Source of the DNA: Hypomesus transpacificus
Lineage: Eukaryota; Chordata; Actinopteri; Osmeriformes; Osmeridae
Assembly (NCBI RefSeq): GCF_021917145.1
Contig: NC_061067.1
Coordinates: 825,383-889,382 of the forward strand
DNA: 64,000 nucleotides
Direction: 5' to 3'
The position numbers and the translations under genes were made by a program. The notes under the pieces are model-generated. The model ran no database searches. It saw only the letters and a list, made by a program, of their open reading frames with translations, and was not told the DNA's origin. Positions within the stretch are counted from its first letter, which is position 1. Every line of letters starts with the position of its first letter. This document shows positions 38,170-46,865 of this stretch, one piece after another.

Positions 38170-40590
38170 CTATGCAGCGTTATGGCCAAGTGGTGTGGTG
38201 GTAAGATCGGGTCTTATCTTCAGATCCTTCTGAGATACATATTCACAGTTGTGTGGTATGAGTTCAGCAGGATCCAACTCAGGGGCCATGTTGATGTTTC
38301 CAGTCTCATAGAAAATGTGTGGTTTTGTCAATGTCCCACATATTTTTGCTTTTCGTACTGCAGAGATGGTGAAAGCCCTTGAGGTAAGAAATGACACCAC
38401 CCCATGTGTTGTGTTGACTTTTAGCGGGTGGCACATGACAATGTGTGCTGTCTTTTCGATGGCCTTGGCTAAAGCCGTCAGGTGTCTGCCGCACCCTGTT
38501 TGTCCCATTTCTACATTACTAAGTTTTGAACTGTGATACATAAGTACTCTTCTTTCTCCCTCCTTTCTCTGAAACAGAACTGCCGTAACAGTACCACCTG
38601 TTTCAGAAACATCCAGATGAAATGGTTTTGTGTAGTCCGGGGGACAGAGGTGTTCGGCCTGTCCCAGTGCTTGTTTGGTGCGGATAAATGCTTGCTCGGC
38701 CTCTGGTGTCCAGACGAGTACTTGTTGGTGTTCCCTGATTCCGGCGGTGTTGAGTATGTCCCTTAGTGGTTGGGTTAGCGACACGTAGTCAGGGATGTGG
38801 TTTCGGCTGTATCCGGTCAATCCCAGAAATGCCAGCATGTGTTTGACAATTGTTGGTTTCCCATGGTTCAAAATGGACTCCTTTTGTGAGCCTGTTAGTG
38901 TCATGCTGTTGGCTGAGATCAATCTGCCCAAATACGTGACTGTTCGTCTGGCAATCTGAGTTTTTTCTTTCTTCACCTTATATCCTTTTTCCGCCAGCAC
39001 TGTCAGCAATGTTCGGGTTGCTTCGAGGCACTGCTCAGCCGAGGTCGCTGCTAGTAATAAATCATCCACATATTGGATAATTACTGTCCCTTGTGGCAGG
39101 GTAATGTCTGACAGGTCATCGCGCAGCACTAAGTTAAAGATTCCCGGGGAGTCCTTGTATCCTTGTGGCATGCGGTTGTAGGTGTATCGCCGTCCATTGT
39201 ATGTGAATGCAAACCAGTCCTGTACTTCTTGACGCAGCGGGATGCAGAAGAAAGCGTTCGCCAGATCTATGACTGAGAAGTGGGTTTGTTCTGGCGACAA
39301 ATTCATGAGCGAGACATAGGGATCTGGTACGACCAACAGTCGCGTGTTTGTTACATCGTTGATTGGGCGGAGATCATGCACCATTCTCCATCCTTTTCCT
39401 CCTGCTTTTGGTACTGGCAGTATTGGTGTGTTCCATTGAGAGTTTGACGGCCGTATCACTCCAGCTGCTAGCAACCCGGCAATGGTCTCGCCAATCCCTT
39501 CTATCTGTTCTTCTTTGAGTTTATATTGGGGACGCCAGATTGGTGTGTCAGATGGATTCTTCAGTGTCATCCCAATCTCGCTGGTCACCCTCCCTACATC
39601 ATATGGTCCTGTTGTCCACAACTTGTCTGGGACATCTTTTAGATAGTGGTCCGTGTTTGGGTGATTTGTGTGTTCCCGTCCATGGTCCCTTTCCAGCTCC
39701 ACTTCTTCCATATCTCCTTCGTTGTCTTGTGTGTCAGAAATTCTCCACATGTCTCCTGCGGCGTTCACATGCAATTTTGGTGCTGTTGTGGGCAGCCATG
39801 TCATCGTCAGTGCTTTTTTCACCATTGGACCGAGACACCTTGCTTCTCCTCCTGCTGCAACTGATAGGGTGATGTGGGGCACAGATTCAGTGGTCAGTGT
39901 GTACCATGCCATCTGGTCAGGTGTTAGTTCACAATATGCTGCGACTCCTTCTTTTCCCACATATATGTCTCTTGATCTGATTGTCTCTGTTTTTCCCTCT
40001 TTGTGTGTCTGCCACGCCTCCTGATATACTTCGTCTGGTGCCCGTAGATAGTTGTATGTGCAATGTGGGGGGTCCGGGGGCGGTCCGTATGGATGTAGTT
40101 CATTGATCCATGCCTTCCAGTCCATATAGGTTTTGAGCGCTCCTTTCGTTTCTCCTGGCGGAGACAGTCTTGTCCAGTATATTTGCGTCATTTCTGTCAT
40201 TCCTACTGGTGTCTTTGTGTTAGTGCCCATGAACAGTATCCTCTGGCCATCACTGATTGTTTTTGATGTTTCTACTCCTGGCATATACAACGCCAATCCT
40301 TTTGTGGAGCAGGTGATGGTAACTCCTATTTTCAGCAGCAGGTCTCTCCCCATCAGGTTCATGGGGCATTTGGGGGCATGCAGAAATGAATGTGTCAGTG
40401 TTTGTGAGCCGACTGTGGTGATTAGTGGCTGGGTGTACCGCTGTTCTTCGCTTTGTCCCGAGTATCCAACTGTTCTGATGGTTTTAGAAGAGAGTGGGGT
40501 TGTCCCTTTTAGATTGTTCAGGCATGACACTGCCGCACCTGTGTCCACCATCAACTCCACTTTTTCTCCATCAATCATGCAGGTGACCAT
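38170..40590 (-). CDS. Retroelement protease-reverse transcriptase, truncated before RNase H and integrase
   Basis: The 806-codon frame from the first Met is continuous in frame with gag apart from the gag stop. The retropepsin motif DTGA is at residues 16-19. Reverse transcriptase covers about 350-560 with DLANAFF (442 onward), MPQGYKDSP and YVDD (507-510), so the catalytic aspartates are present. A thumb/connection-like region follows (FHLDVSETGG). The frame then ends at a TAG (38170-38172) before any RNase H catalytic core or integrase zinc finger. The last 40 nt resemble the end of the env-like frame in the neighbouring older element (47054-47308). A deletion that joined pol to the env tail explains the structure. 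Between protease and RT is an unassigned stretch of about 240 residues. Confidence 0.9.
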   Translation of the reverse strand: MVTCMIDGEKVELMVDTGAAVSCLNNLKGTTPLSSKTIRTVGYSGQSEEQRYTQPLITTVGSQTLTHSFLHAPKCPMNLMGRDLLLKIGVTITCSTKGLALYMPGVETSKTISDGQRILFMGTNTKTPVGMTEMTQIYWTRLSPPGETKGALKTYMDWKAWINELHPYGPPPDPPHCTYNYLRAPDEVYQEAWQTHKEGKTETIRSRDIYVGKEGVAAYCELTPDQMAWYTLTTESVPHITLSVAAGGEARCLGPMVKKALTMTWLPTTAPKLHVNAAGDMWRISDTQDNEGDMEEVELERDHGREHTNHPNTDHYLKDVPDKLWTTGPYDVGRVTSEIGMTLKNPSDTPIWRPQYKLKEEQIEGIGETIAGLLAAGVIRPSNSQWNTPILPVPKAGGKGWRMVHDLRPINDVTNTRLLVVPDPYVSLMNLSPEQTHFSVIDLANAFFCIPLRQEVQDWFAFTYNGRRYTYNRMPQGYKDSPGIFNLVLRDDLSDITLPQGTVIIQYVDDLLLAATSAEQCLEATRTLLTVLAEKGYKVKKEKTQIARRTVTYLGRLISANSMTLTGSQKESILNHGKPTIVKHMLAFLGLTGYSRNHIPDYVSLTQPLRDILNTAGIREHQQVLVWTPEAEQAFIRTKQALGQAEHLCPPDYTKPFHLDVSETGGTVTAVLFQRKEGERRVLMYHSSKLSNVEMGQTGCGRHLTALAKAIEKTAHIVMCHPLKVNTTHGVVSFLTSRAFTISAVRKAKICGTLTKPHIFYETGNINMAPELDPAELIPHNCEYVSQKDLKIRPDLTTTPLGHNAA

Positions 40591-40641
40591 TGGTACTTTA
40601 CTGGCTTGGATGTCACCTGCAGTCGGATCCTCTGGGCCTCC

Positions 40642-42996
40642 TCATTGGTCGCCATCCCACTGGTCCAGGGTCCATGTCGCGACCGGCATCTGTGTCGCAT
40701 TCGGTGGCTGAAGCAGAGGCAGACCCGCTGGTTGCTGAGTTTGTTGCGGCTGTGGTACCTGTAGGTTCAGAGTTATTTGGCCTCTACCTCCTCCTCTCTT
40801 GTTGTAGCCACCTCTTCCTCGTTTGTTCTGGCCTTGAGGGCATTCCCTGGCGAAGTGTGTCGTCTCTCCACATGTGTAGCACGCTCCTCGCTGGCCTCCT
40901 CGTCCGCCGCCTGTAGGGTAGGCATATTGAGGGGCATTTTGTGGAAACGCCGATGGATACTGATATTGGGGTTGGGGGTATTGGGGTTGGGGTTGTTGGG
41001 GACGAGGGTATTGTGGTTGAGGGGGTATTTGGGGAAGGGGGTATTGTGGTTGAGGAAGAGGGTATTGAGGTTGTGGGGGTATTTGGGGAAGGGGGTATTG
41101 AGGTTGTGGGGGAGGGTGTTGTGGTTGGGGAAGAGGGTATTGAGGTTGTGGGGGTTTTGGTCGCACTTCCACTGCCATTTGCTCAAACAGAGGTTCTTCC
41201 ACTATCATTTGTGTCTTGGTAGCTTTCTTCTTCTCATTGGCCATGTCGTGTCTATCTGCGACCCGACCCCTCAGGAGCTGTCTGTTCATGTCACTGTCTT
41301 TCAGACATAGTTCTTTTTCAGCTTTATCATGCTTCTTTTGGTAATGTATAAGGTAGTTTGTCCATTCAGCCACAGGTTTGTAGGTCAGACCCACCACGTC
41401 CTCGAGTTCGTCTCGGACGGCTTTCGGGAGTGCTCTTACTACTGCAGACTTCCAAAACAATAATTGGCCTTTAGTGACATCGTGGCGTTCTCCAGTTCCT
41501 TCCAACCACACATCCTCAGCTCTTCTGAGAAATGCGTGCATCTTCTCTCCAGGCTCCATTTCCAAGCTTTCCAGGGCTGCCAAGCTCTGCTCTTGTGGGT
41601 AGATGTCTCTTATGGCATCCCAATATCTTCCTCTGGCATTGTTGAACGGTTCTCTGTCGTCATCCCCCTCGCATTTAGCCTTCTGGTCGATAGTTCGAAC
41701 CTTCACTTTCCCATCCAGTCGTAAGATGATGGCTCGGATGTCTCCCATTGCCAGGCGGTCTTGTGCCGTCAGCTTCTCGAAAGCCCTTATCCATTGGGCT
41801 CCTCCGGCCGACAGTGGAGGAAGTACAGTGACTAACTCGTTCATGTCTCTATGGCTCCATGGTTCGTACCGGGCTGCCCCGCCTGCATCCAACAGCAGTG
41901 GGCATTGGAACTGGCTGTTGTCGCTCCACCCTCCTTTGTGGGCCTGGTGTGACCTGGTTCTGGCGGACATTCCTCTTTGATCTACTTCCATTTCTTTTCC
42001 TGTTATTATTACAGAATCTGTCTTTTCGTGGCGGCTTTTCCTCTGGTTCCGCTTGTATCTCTCCTCTTCTTCAATTCTTTCCAGTTTTTCTTCCAGCACC
42101 CTTCGTTGTTCGTCTGGGATTTCTTCACACTCCCCTTCAATCAGGCTGTCCTGGTCAAGTTCATGGCTTGCGTAGCCAGTTCTTCTGGGAATGCTGGACT
42201 GGCACAGGCTACTGTTTAGGTCAGGTTCATACCCCGTTCTTTGGGGAATGTCGGGCTGGCTGTAGTTGCGAGGTCTCGTTTGGCTGTTTAAAGAGGCTGG
42301 GGCTGGACGTTCTCTTGATTCGTTTTCTTCCCTCCTTTCTTGCTCCATCATCGTTGCCTGTGTTTTGATGATCCTTTCTCCCAGTATTGATGCCATTTCT
42401 GTCAGTTCTTCCACTGTAAGATCATCTGGGATGTCCGTGCGTCTCCCGTTGACTTCTAATTCAAGTTTTCCCGACTTGACCTCGAACACTGGGGCTTGGG
42501 TAAATGGATTGTTGGATGAATAAGGTGGGGGAGCTGTAGGGGCTTTTGGGGTCTCCTTGGCGTCTGGAGCTGTTGGAGTTATTGCCTCTGTGATGTCTGG
42601 GTACAATCTTTTTTCACTTATTTTTGGCGGCAGGTGGGTTGTTATTGGTTGATTTTCTGGGATGGTCAACATCATTATTAATTCTGTTGCCCTTGCATGT
42701 TTCAGCTTAGCTTGTTCATAGGCTCGCTTGCTTCCTCCTATCTTGTGGCTGCCTGCCTTTTCCCATTCATTTTTCTTGGAAATCATCTCTTGTCTCTCAA
42801 ATTCGGTTATTTTCTTCCTGTCATCCAATGTTACTTCCATTACATTTCCCAGAATCAGTCCCCTCCTTCCCCAATCCAGGTATAGATGCTCAAATGTCTT
42901 GCGTTTCTCCTCTATCTCTTTCTTGGAATTGGTGGCTTCCAGCCTTCTCCACATCACATCCTTTACTGCCTTCAAGGTGGTTGGTCTGGACGCCAT
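40642..42996 (-). CDS. Retroelement Gag polyprotein, intact
   Basis: This is a 784-aa structural polyprotein. A charged, helical N-terminal region (about 1-120) precedes a Pro/Glu-rich disordered part. A capsid-like region contains a major-homology-type motif (LEMEPGEKMHAFLRRAEDVW is within it), followed by a Lys-rich segment. A Pro/Gln/Tyr repeat of about 75 residues (units of PQPQYPLPQ) comes next. A single CCHC zinc knuckle, CYTCGETTHFAREC, begins near residue 706, then a basic RGRGG tail. The frame ends in UGA (40642-40644), followed by GGAGGC in the same frame as pol, which suggests stop-codon readthrough as in gammaretroviruses. Confidence 0.92.
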   Translation of the reverse strand: MASRPTTLKAVKDVMWRRLEATNSKKEIEEKRKTFEHLYLDWGRRGLILGNVMEVTLDDRKKITEFERQEMISKKNEWEKAGSHKIGGSKRAYEQAKLKHARATELIMMLTIPENQPITTHLPPKISEKRLYPDITEAITPTAPDAKETPKAPTAPPPYSSNNPFTQAPVFEVKSGKLELEVNGRRTDIPDDLTVEELTEMASILGERIIKTQATMMEQERREENESRERPAPASLNSQTRPRNYSQPDIPQRTGYEPDLNSSLCQSSIPRRTGYASHELDQDSLIEGECEEIPDEQRRVLEEKLERIEEEERYKRNQRKSRHEKTDSVIITGKEMEVDQRGMSARTRSHQAHKGGWSDNSQFQCPLLLDAGGAARYEPWSHRDMNELVTVLPPLSAGGAQWIRAFEKLTAQDRLAMGDIRAIILRLDGKVKVRTIDQKAKCEGDDDREPFNNARGRYWDAIRDIYPQEQSLAALESLEMEPGEKMHAFLRRAEDVWLEGTGERHDVTKGQLLFWKSAVVRALPKAVRDELEDVVGLTYKPVAEWTNYLIHYQKKHDKAEKELCLKDSDMNRQLLRGRVADRHDMANEKKKATKTQMIVEEPLFEQMAVEVRPKPPQPQYPLPQPQHPPPQPQYPLPQIPPQPQYPLPQPQYPLPQIPPQPQYPRPQQPQPQYPQPQYQYPSAFPQNAPQYAYPTGGGRGGQRGACYTCGETTHFARECPQGQNKRGRGGYNKRGGGRGQITLNLQVPQPQQTQQPAGLPLLQPPNATQMPVATWTLDQWDGDQ

Positions 42997-43106
42997 CCTT
43001 CTCTTCTCCTGGTGTTTCTAAGTCTGGTGTCAGTCAGATCAGGCTTGTGTCAGGGTAAATTCTGGATACAGTCAAGTCAGTGATGTTGCTGGATAGTCGA
43101 GTCGGT

Positions 43107-43601
43107 CTAGTTGGATACAGTCAAGTCAATTATGTCCTCTGGTTCAATGATGAACTCAGCTCTGACCCAATTGATTGTCTTCCTGTTGCCTTCAATTGGC
43201 CTCAGCCTCTCCAGCAATGCTGTCTGATCGTCAGTCCGCCTCCCTGGTAGTTCCTCCCAAGCTTCCTTTATCTCCTCGTGCTTTGCACGTTTCCGTGGAC
43301 GTGACTTGTCTTCAGGTGATTCTTTTCTGCCTGGCCAGTGCTTCATATGCCAGACGGCCTTGTATGTCACACAGATTCTGGTTATCCACTTATCCGGGCG
43401 AGCCTCGACTTCACTCGTTGTTGTCCCTCGCAGATATTCTTCCAACGTTGGTGGTTCAAAGAAGGCGTCAAAAGTTTTCGAGTGTGCGCTCTTGTGGAGC
43501 TTCTCCACGATTGGCTGCAAGTGTGAAGGTTTGACTATAATTTGTGATGCCAGCTTCTCGAAATATTCTGCTTGTGTTGGATATACTTGTTGTTCCACCA
43601 C
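43107..43601 (-). CDS. 164-aa open frame in the retroelement leader
   Basis: An uninterrupted frame lies between the leader repeats and gag, ending 110 bp before the gag start and in a different frame. The protein is charged, with a basic centre (SRPRKRAKHEE, nuclear-signal-like) and an acidic C-terminus (EPEDIIDLTVSN). No known domain is recognised. Position upstream of gag recalls the accessory frames some fish retroviruses carry there, but no homology is claimed. Survival in a young element does not by itself show that it is expressed. Confidence 0.55.
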   Translation of the reverse strand: MVEQQVYPTQAEYFEKLASQIIVKPSHLQPIVEKLHKSAHSKTFDAFFEPPTLEEYLRGTTTSEVEARPDKWITRICVTYKAVWHMKHWPGRKESPEDKSRPRKRAKHEEIKEAWEELPGRRTDDQTALLERLRPIEGNRKTINWVRAEFIIEPEDIIDLTVSN

Positions 43602-43618
43602 TGGTTGGAATCAAACAA

Positions 43619-43857
43619 TAACAGCTGTAGTAATGCCATGTACCACTAGTCGGAGCCAGACAAAATAGAACTGCAATAATATAATCCACCACCAGTCGGA
43701 GCCACAGACAAAACACAACTGCAATAATATAATCCACCACCAGTCGGAGCCACAGACAAAACACAACTGCAATAATATAATCCACCACCAGTCGGAGCCA
43801 CAGACAAAACACAACTGCAATAATATAATCCACCACCAGTCGGAGCTCACCAACCAC
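43619..43857 (-). repeat. 57-bp tandem repeat in the retroelement leader
   Basis: Four units of ccaccagtcggagccacaga... through ...gcaataatataat, the last one or two diverged. Its length is divisible by three, so it stays open in several frames. Confidence 0.9.
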
Positions 43858-44008
43858 CCAACTGCCACCAGCCGGATCCAGGCTAGTAACAGCTGCAACC
43901 CACTGTCACCAGTCAATGCCAACCACCAAAATAATTGTAATAGCGCTTACCTGTTGCTGGTCGTAGCTGTGGGTAGAGTCTCAAAGATCCACACATACAC
44001 ATCAGTAT

Positions 44009-44010
<2 letters not shown>

Positions 44011-44082
<72 letters not shown>

Positions 44083-45060
44083 AGGAGTTTAGTTGGCACC
44101 GGTAGGTCTCAGCTCCTTGACCAGAGAGAGGTAAAGAGAGAGAGAGACATAGAGAGAGAGAGAGAGAGAGAGAGTGTGTGTAGTGCAAGAGAGGGGAGGG
44201 GAGGAGAGGGGTGGGGAGGTGTGTGAAGGGAGAGAGTGTGTGAGAGGGGAGTGGTGGGGAGGTGAGGTGTGTGAAGGGAGAGACGAGAGGGTGTGTGAGA
44301 GGGGAGGGGTTGGAGGGGAGGGGTTGGGAGTTGAGGGGAGGTGTGTGAAGGGAGAGAGTGTGTGAGGGGGGGAGGGGAGGGGAGAGAGGAGAGGAGGGGG
44401 GAGGAGAGGAGAGGGGAGGTGGGGAGAGCGAGAGAGAGAGGGCGAGAGTGAGAGAGTGTGTGAGAGGGTAGGGGTTGGAGGGGTAGGGAGTTGAGGGGAG
44501 ATGTGTGAAGGGAGAGGAGAGGAGTGGAGAGGGGAGGAGAGGAGAGGGGAGGAGAGGAGAGGAGAGGGGAAGGGAAGGGAGGGGAGGTGTGTGAAGGGAG
44601 AGTGTGTGAGAGGGGAGGGGTGAGAGGAGAGGAGAGGGGAGGGGAAAGGTGCGAGGGGAGAGATACACATTATTAACCCAACAATGCTAAGAGATAGCGA
44701 GAGAGAGAGAGAGAGAGAGCGAGAGAAAGGGAGAGAGAGAGAGCTTGTCTAAAATGCGCCATGCTCGAACCTCGGCATGGCCCCATCCCGACAATGCAAT
44801 AGAGAGAAAGGGAGAGAGAGCAAGAAAGGGAGAGATACACATTATTAACCCAACAATGCTAAGAGATAGCGAGAGAGAGAGAGAGAGAGAGCGAGAGAAA
44901 GGGAGAGAGAGAGAGCTTGTCTAAAATGCGCCATGCTCGAACCTCGGCATGGCCCCATCCCGACAATGCAATAGAGAAAGGGAGAGAGAGCAAGAAAGAG
45001 AGAGAGTCTGCTTGTGAAATGTGCCCTGCTCGAACCTCGGCATAGCCCATTCCAGCAATG
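44011..45060 (-). repeat. GA-rich satellite domain of the retroelement leader
   Basis: A (GA)n run of about 35 units at 44011-44080 is followed by imperfect GGGGA/GTGTGTGA repeats to 44650. Two to three copies follow of a roughly 145-bp unit (gagatacacattattaacccaacaatgc in shortened form, then aaaatgcgccatgctcgaacctcggc) at 44655-45060. The frames of 190-250 codons here are composition artefacts. Confidence 0.9.
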
Positions 45061-45139
45061 CAGTAGATAGGGAGAAAGAGAGAGATAGCAAGAAAAAGAG
45101 GTTTGCTACTCCTTAAATCTCCACAAACATATTATTTAC

Positions 45140-45480
45140 GTCTATCTCAAACAGCCAGGTGCTCCCGTCACAGTGCCGCATTCTGCCGGACCCCACCTCG
45201 TTTTCCAATAGACACACTTAGAAACAGCCAGGTGTTCCCGTCACAGTGTGACCACTGCCAGGCAACGCCCCGTACCACGTAGAAACTGCCGAGCGCTCCT
45301 GTCACAGTGCCACATTCTGCCAGACCTCACCTCGTTTCACAATAGACACAATTAGAAACAGCCAGGTGTTCCCGTCAGTGTGACCACTGCCAGGCAACGC
45401 CCCGTACCACGTAGAAACTGCCGAGCGCTCCTGTCACAGTGCCACATCTGCCAGACCTCACCTCGTTTCACAATTACAAA
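45140..45480 (-). repeat. Tandem repeat next to the 5' LTR
   Basis: Two to three units of about 125 bp carry agccaggtgttcccgtcacag and gtaccacgtagaaactgccg, with small indels. Confidence 0.85.
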
Positions 45481-45743
45481 TGTATCATTGAGTTTGCATC
45501 AACGTTAATCTCTCTATGGACAATTTGATTCAAAGTGTGCAGCCCAGAGTCACAGTACAGTGCAGTTTAAAGACACTCACTCCTAAAAGCTAAAGTCCTA
45601 AGCTATGCAGATTTCGTTTAAACAGGCTCTGCTTACCCTATTTTTGTGGATATCCAAGTGAGTGTCAGTGAACCACAGCTGTCCCGCTCCTGCCGGCTGG
45701 GGTCCCCTTCTCAGGGACCTCTCGTCCAGATCTCTCACCCAGG

Positions 45744-45761
45744 CACGTCGGAAGGTCACCA
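45744..45761 (-). other. Primer-binding site, tRNA-Trp-like
   Basis: Two bases after the 5' LTR end, the minus strand reads TGGTGACCTTCCGACGTG. The tRNA-Trp site of avian retroviruses is TGGTGACCCCGACGTG plus two bases, so this is the same sequence with TT inserted after position 8. The match is from memory of the tRNA-Trp 3' end. Confidence 0.7.
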
Positions 45762-45763
45762 AT

Positions 45764-46865
45764 TGTTAAGGATAGTGTAAACTGGGTGTTGAGAGGAAGA
45801 ATGATACATGGTTAAGCATCGGACCAAGTTATTTGTAGTTTAATTAGTAATGATGCAATCACAAGATACACAATGAAAACAATACACCAAGATGTCCGTA
45901 GTCTAGTACAATGAATCAGTCGATGATGCAACAGCAGTCATCCCACCAAAACAGAGTATAAGATTAGAACGAACGAAGGCCTTCGTTGAGAAAGTGGTCG
46001 TGACAGAATATCAGAGAAAGTTCTGCCCCTCCCAAGTTCTGTCTCCCCGCCCTTGGGAGACAGATCTTGTACTCCCCAGAGAGGGAGGTCTGGTGAGTGG
46101 CCATTGGTCAGGAGACCTTGGGGTGGCTATTGTTAACCAATTAAATGTCCAGGGCGTTCATGCTGGCGCAAGGTGGGCAGTCCACGGACCTGGTGATGTT
46201 AGGAGAGGGAGGGGGCAGAGAAGACCCACAGGTCTGGTGTTGTTCAGGGAGGGGGGTGGACAAGACCCACAGGTCTGATGCAATCCAAGGGGGGGGGGGG
46301 GGTTTGAGTTCTCCAGAGTTGAGAGCAGGTCATCTCGAGGTCCTGATGATATACGGGGTGGGGTCTTCAAGGGGAAGGGGAGAGGGTAAGACCACTCCTA
46401 GGTCAGATGATGTAAAGGGGCAGATGGGCTCCAAGGAGAAGGGGAGCATCCAGTGAGAAGGGGGGGGGGGCAGGGTCTCCAGGGGAAGGGGGCATATTAT
46501 CCATAGTAAGAACTGTCCGGTCTGACTCGTCCTGAAGCAGAGAAGAGTTATGTTCCCAGCATCACCTTATCTCCCAAGTTGACACTTTTACTCCCATGAG
46601 CTGACTAGCTCATTGTGCTCACACCAGTCCCTGAGCGTCACGAACTCGCCTCCCAAGTCAGTTTGCCTGACATCTGCATTCTTGTCCACACACCAAAGTT
46701 ACATTTCAATGTTTCTTATCTGTTACTTTATTAAATCAATTGATCACATTCAATATTTGTATCTTAGTTATTAGCATTACAAAACATGTGTGTTTACATA
46801 TTCATATTAGATATTGATTGGTATAGCAGCATTGATCAGCAGTATAATGCTATCATTCCCTCACA
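45764..46865 (-). repeat. 5' LTR of the retroelement
   Basis: Same length and, as far as I can compare, same sequence as 36608-37709. In element orientation it ends ATCCTTAACA next to the primer-binding site. Confidence 0.95.

Larger units (their letters stand above)
36608..46865 (-). mobile_element. Young full-length endogenous retroelement lacking integrase and env
   Basis: Two 1102-bp LTRs in the same orientation (36608-37709 and 45764-46865) bound 8.05 kb of internal sequence. A 4-bp duplication ctaa flanks the element (36604-36607, 46866-46869), the size used by gammaretrovirus-type integrases. Read on the minus strand the order is 5' LTR, primer-binding site, long repetitive leader, a 164-aa frame, gag, UGA, protease-reverse transcriptase, hairpin/polypurine repeats, 3' LTR. 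Gag and pol frames have no internal stops. Integrase and env are absent, so movement must have used proteins supplied in trans. The LTRs show no difference that I could find by eye, so insertion is recent. Confidence 0.95.

Noticed and set aside
40133-40711. Plus-strand frame of 192 codons
   Set aside because: Antisense shadow of the retroelement gag-pol junction.
43913-44670. Frames of 193 and 251 codons in the retroelement leader
   Set aside because: Produced by CT/GA-rich simple sequence; no conserved composition beyond the repeat.
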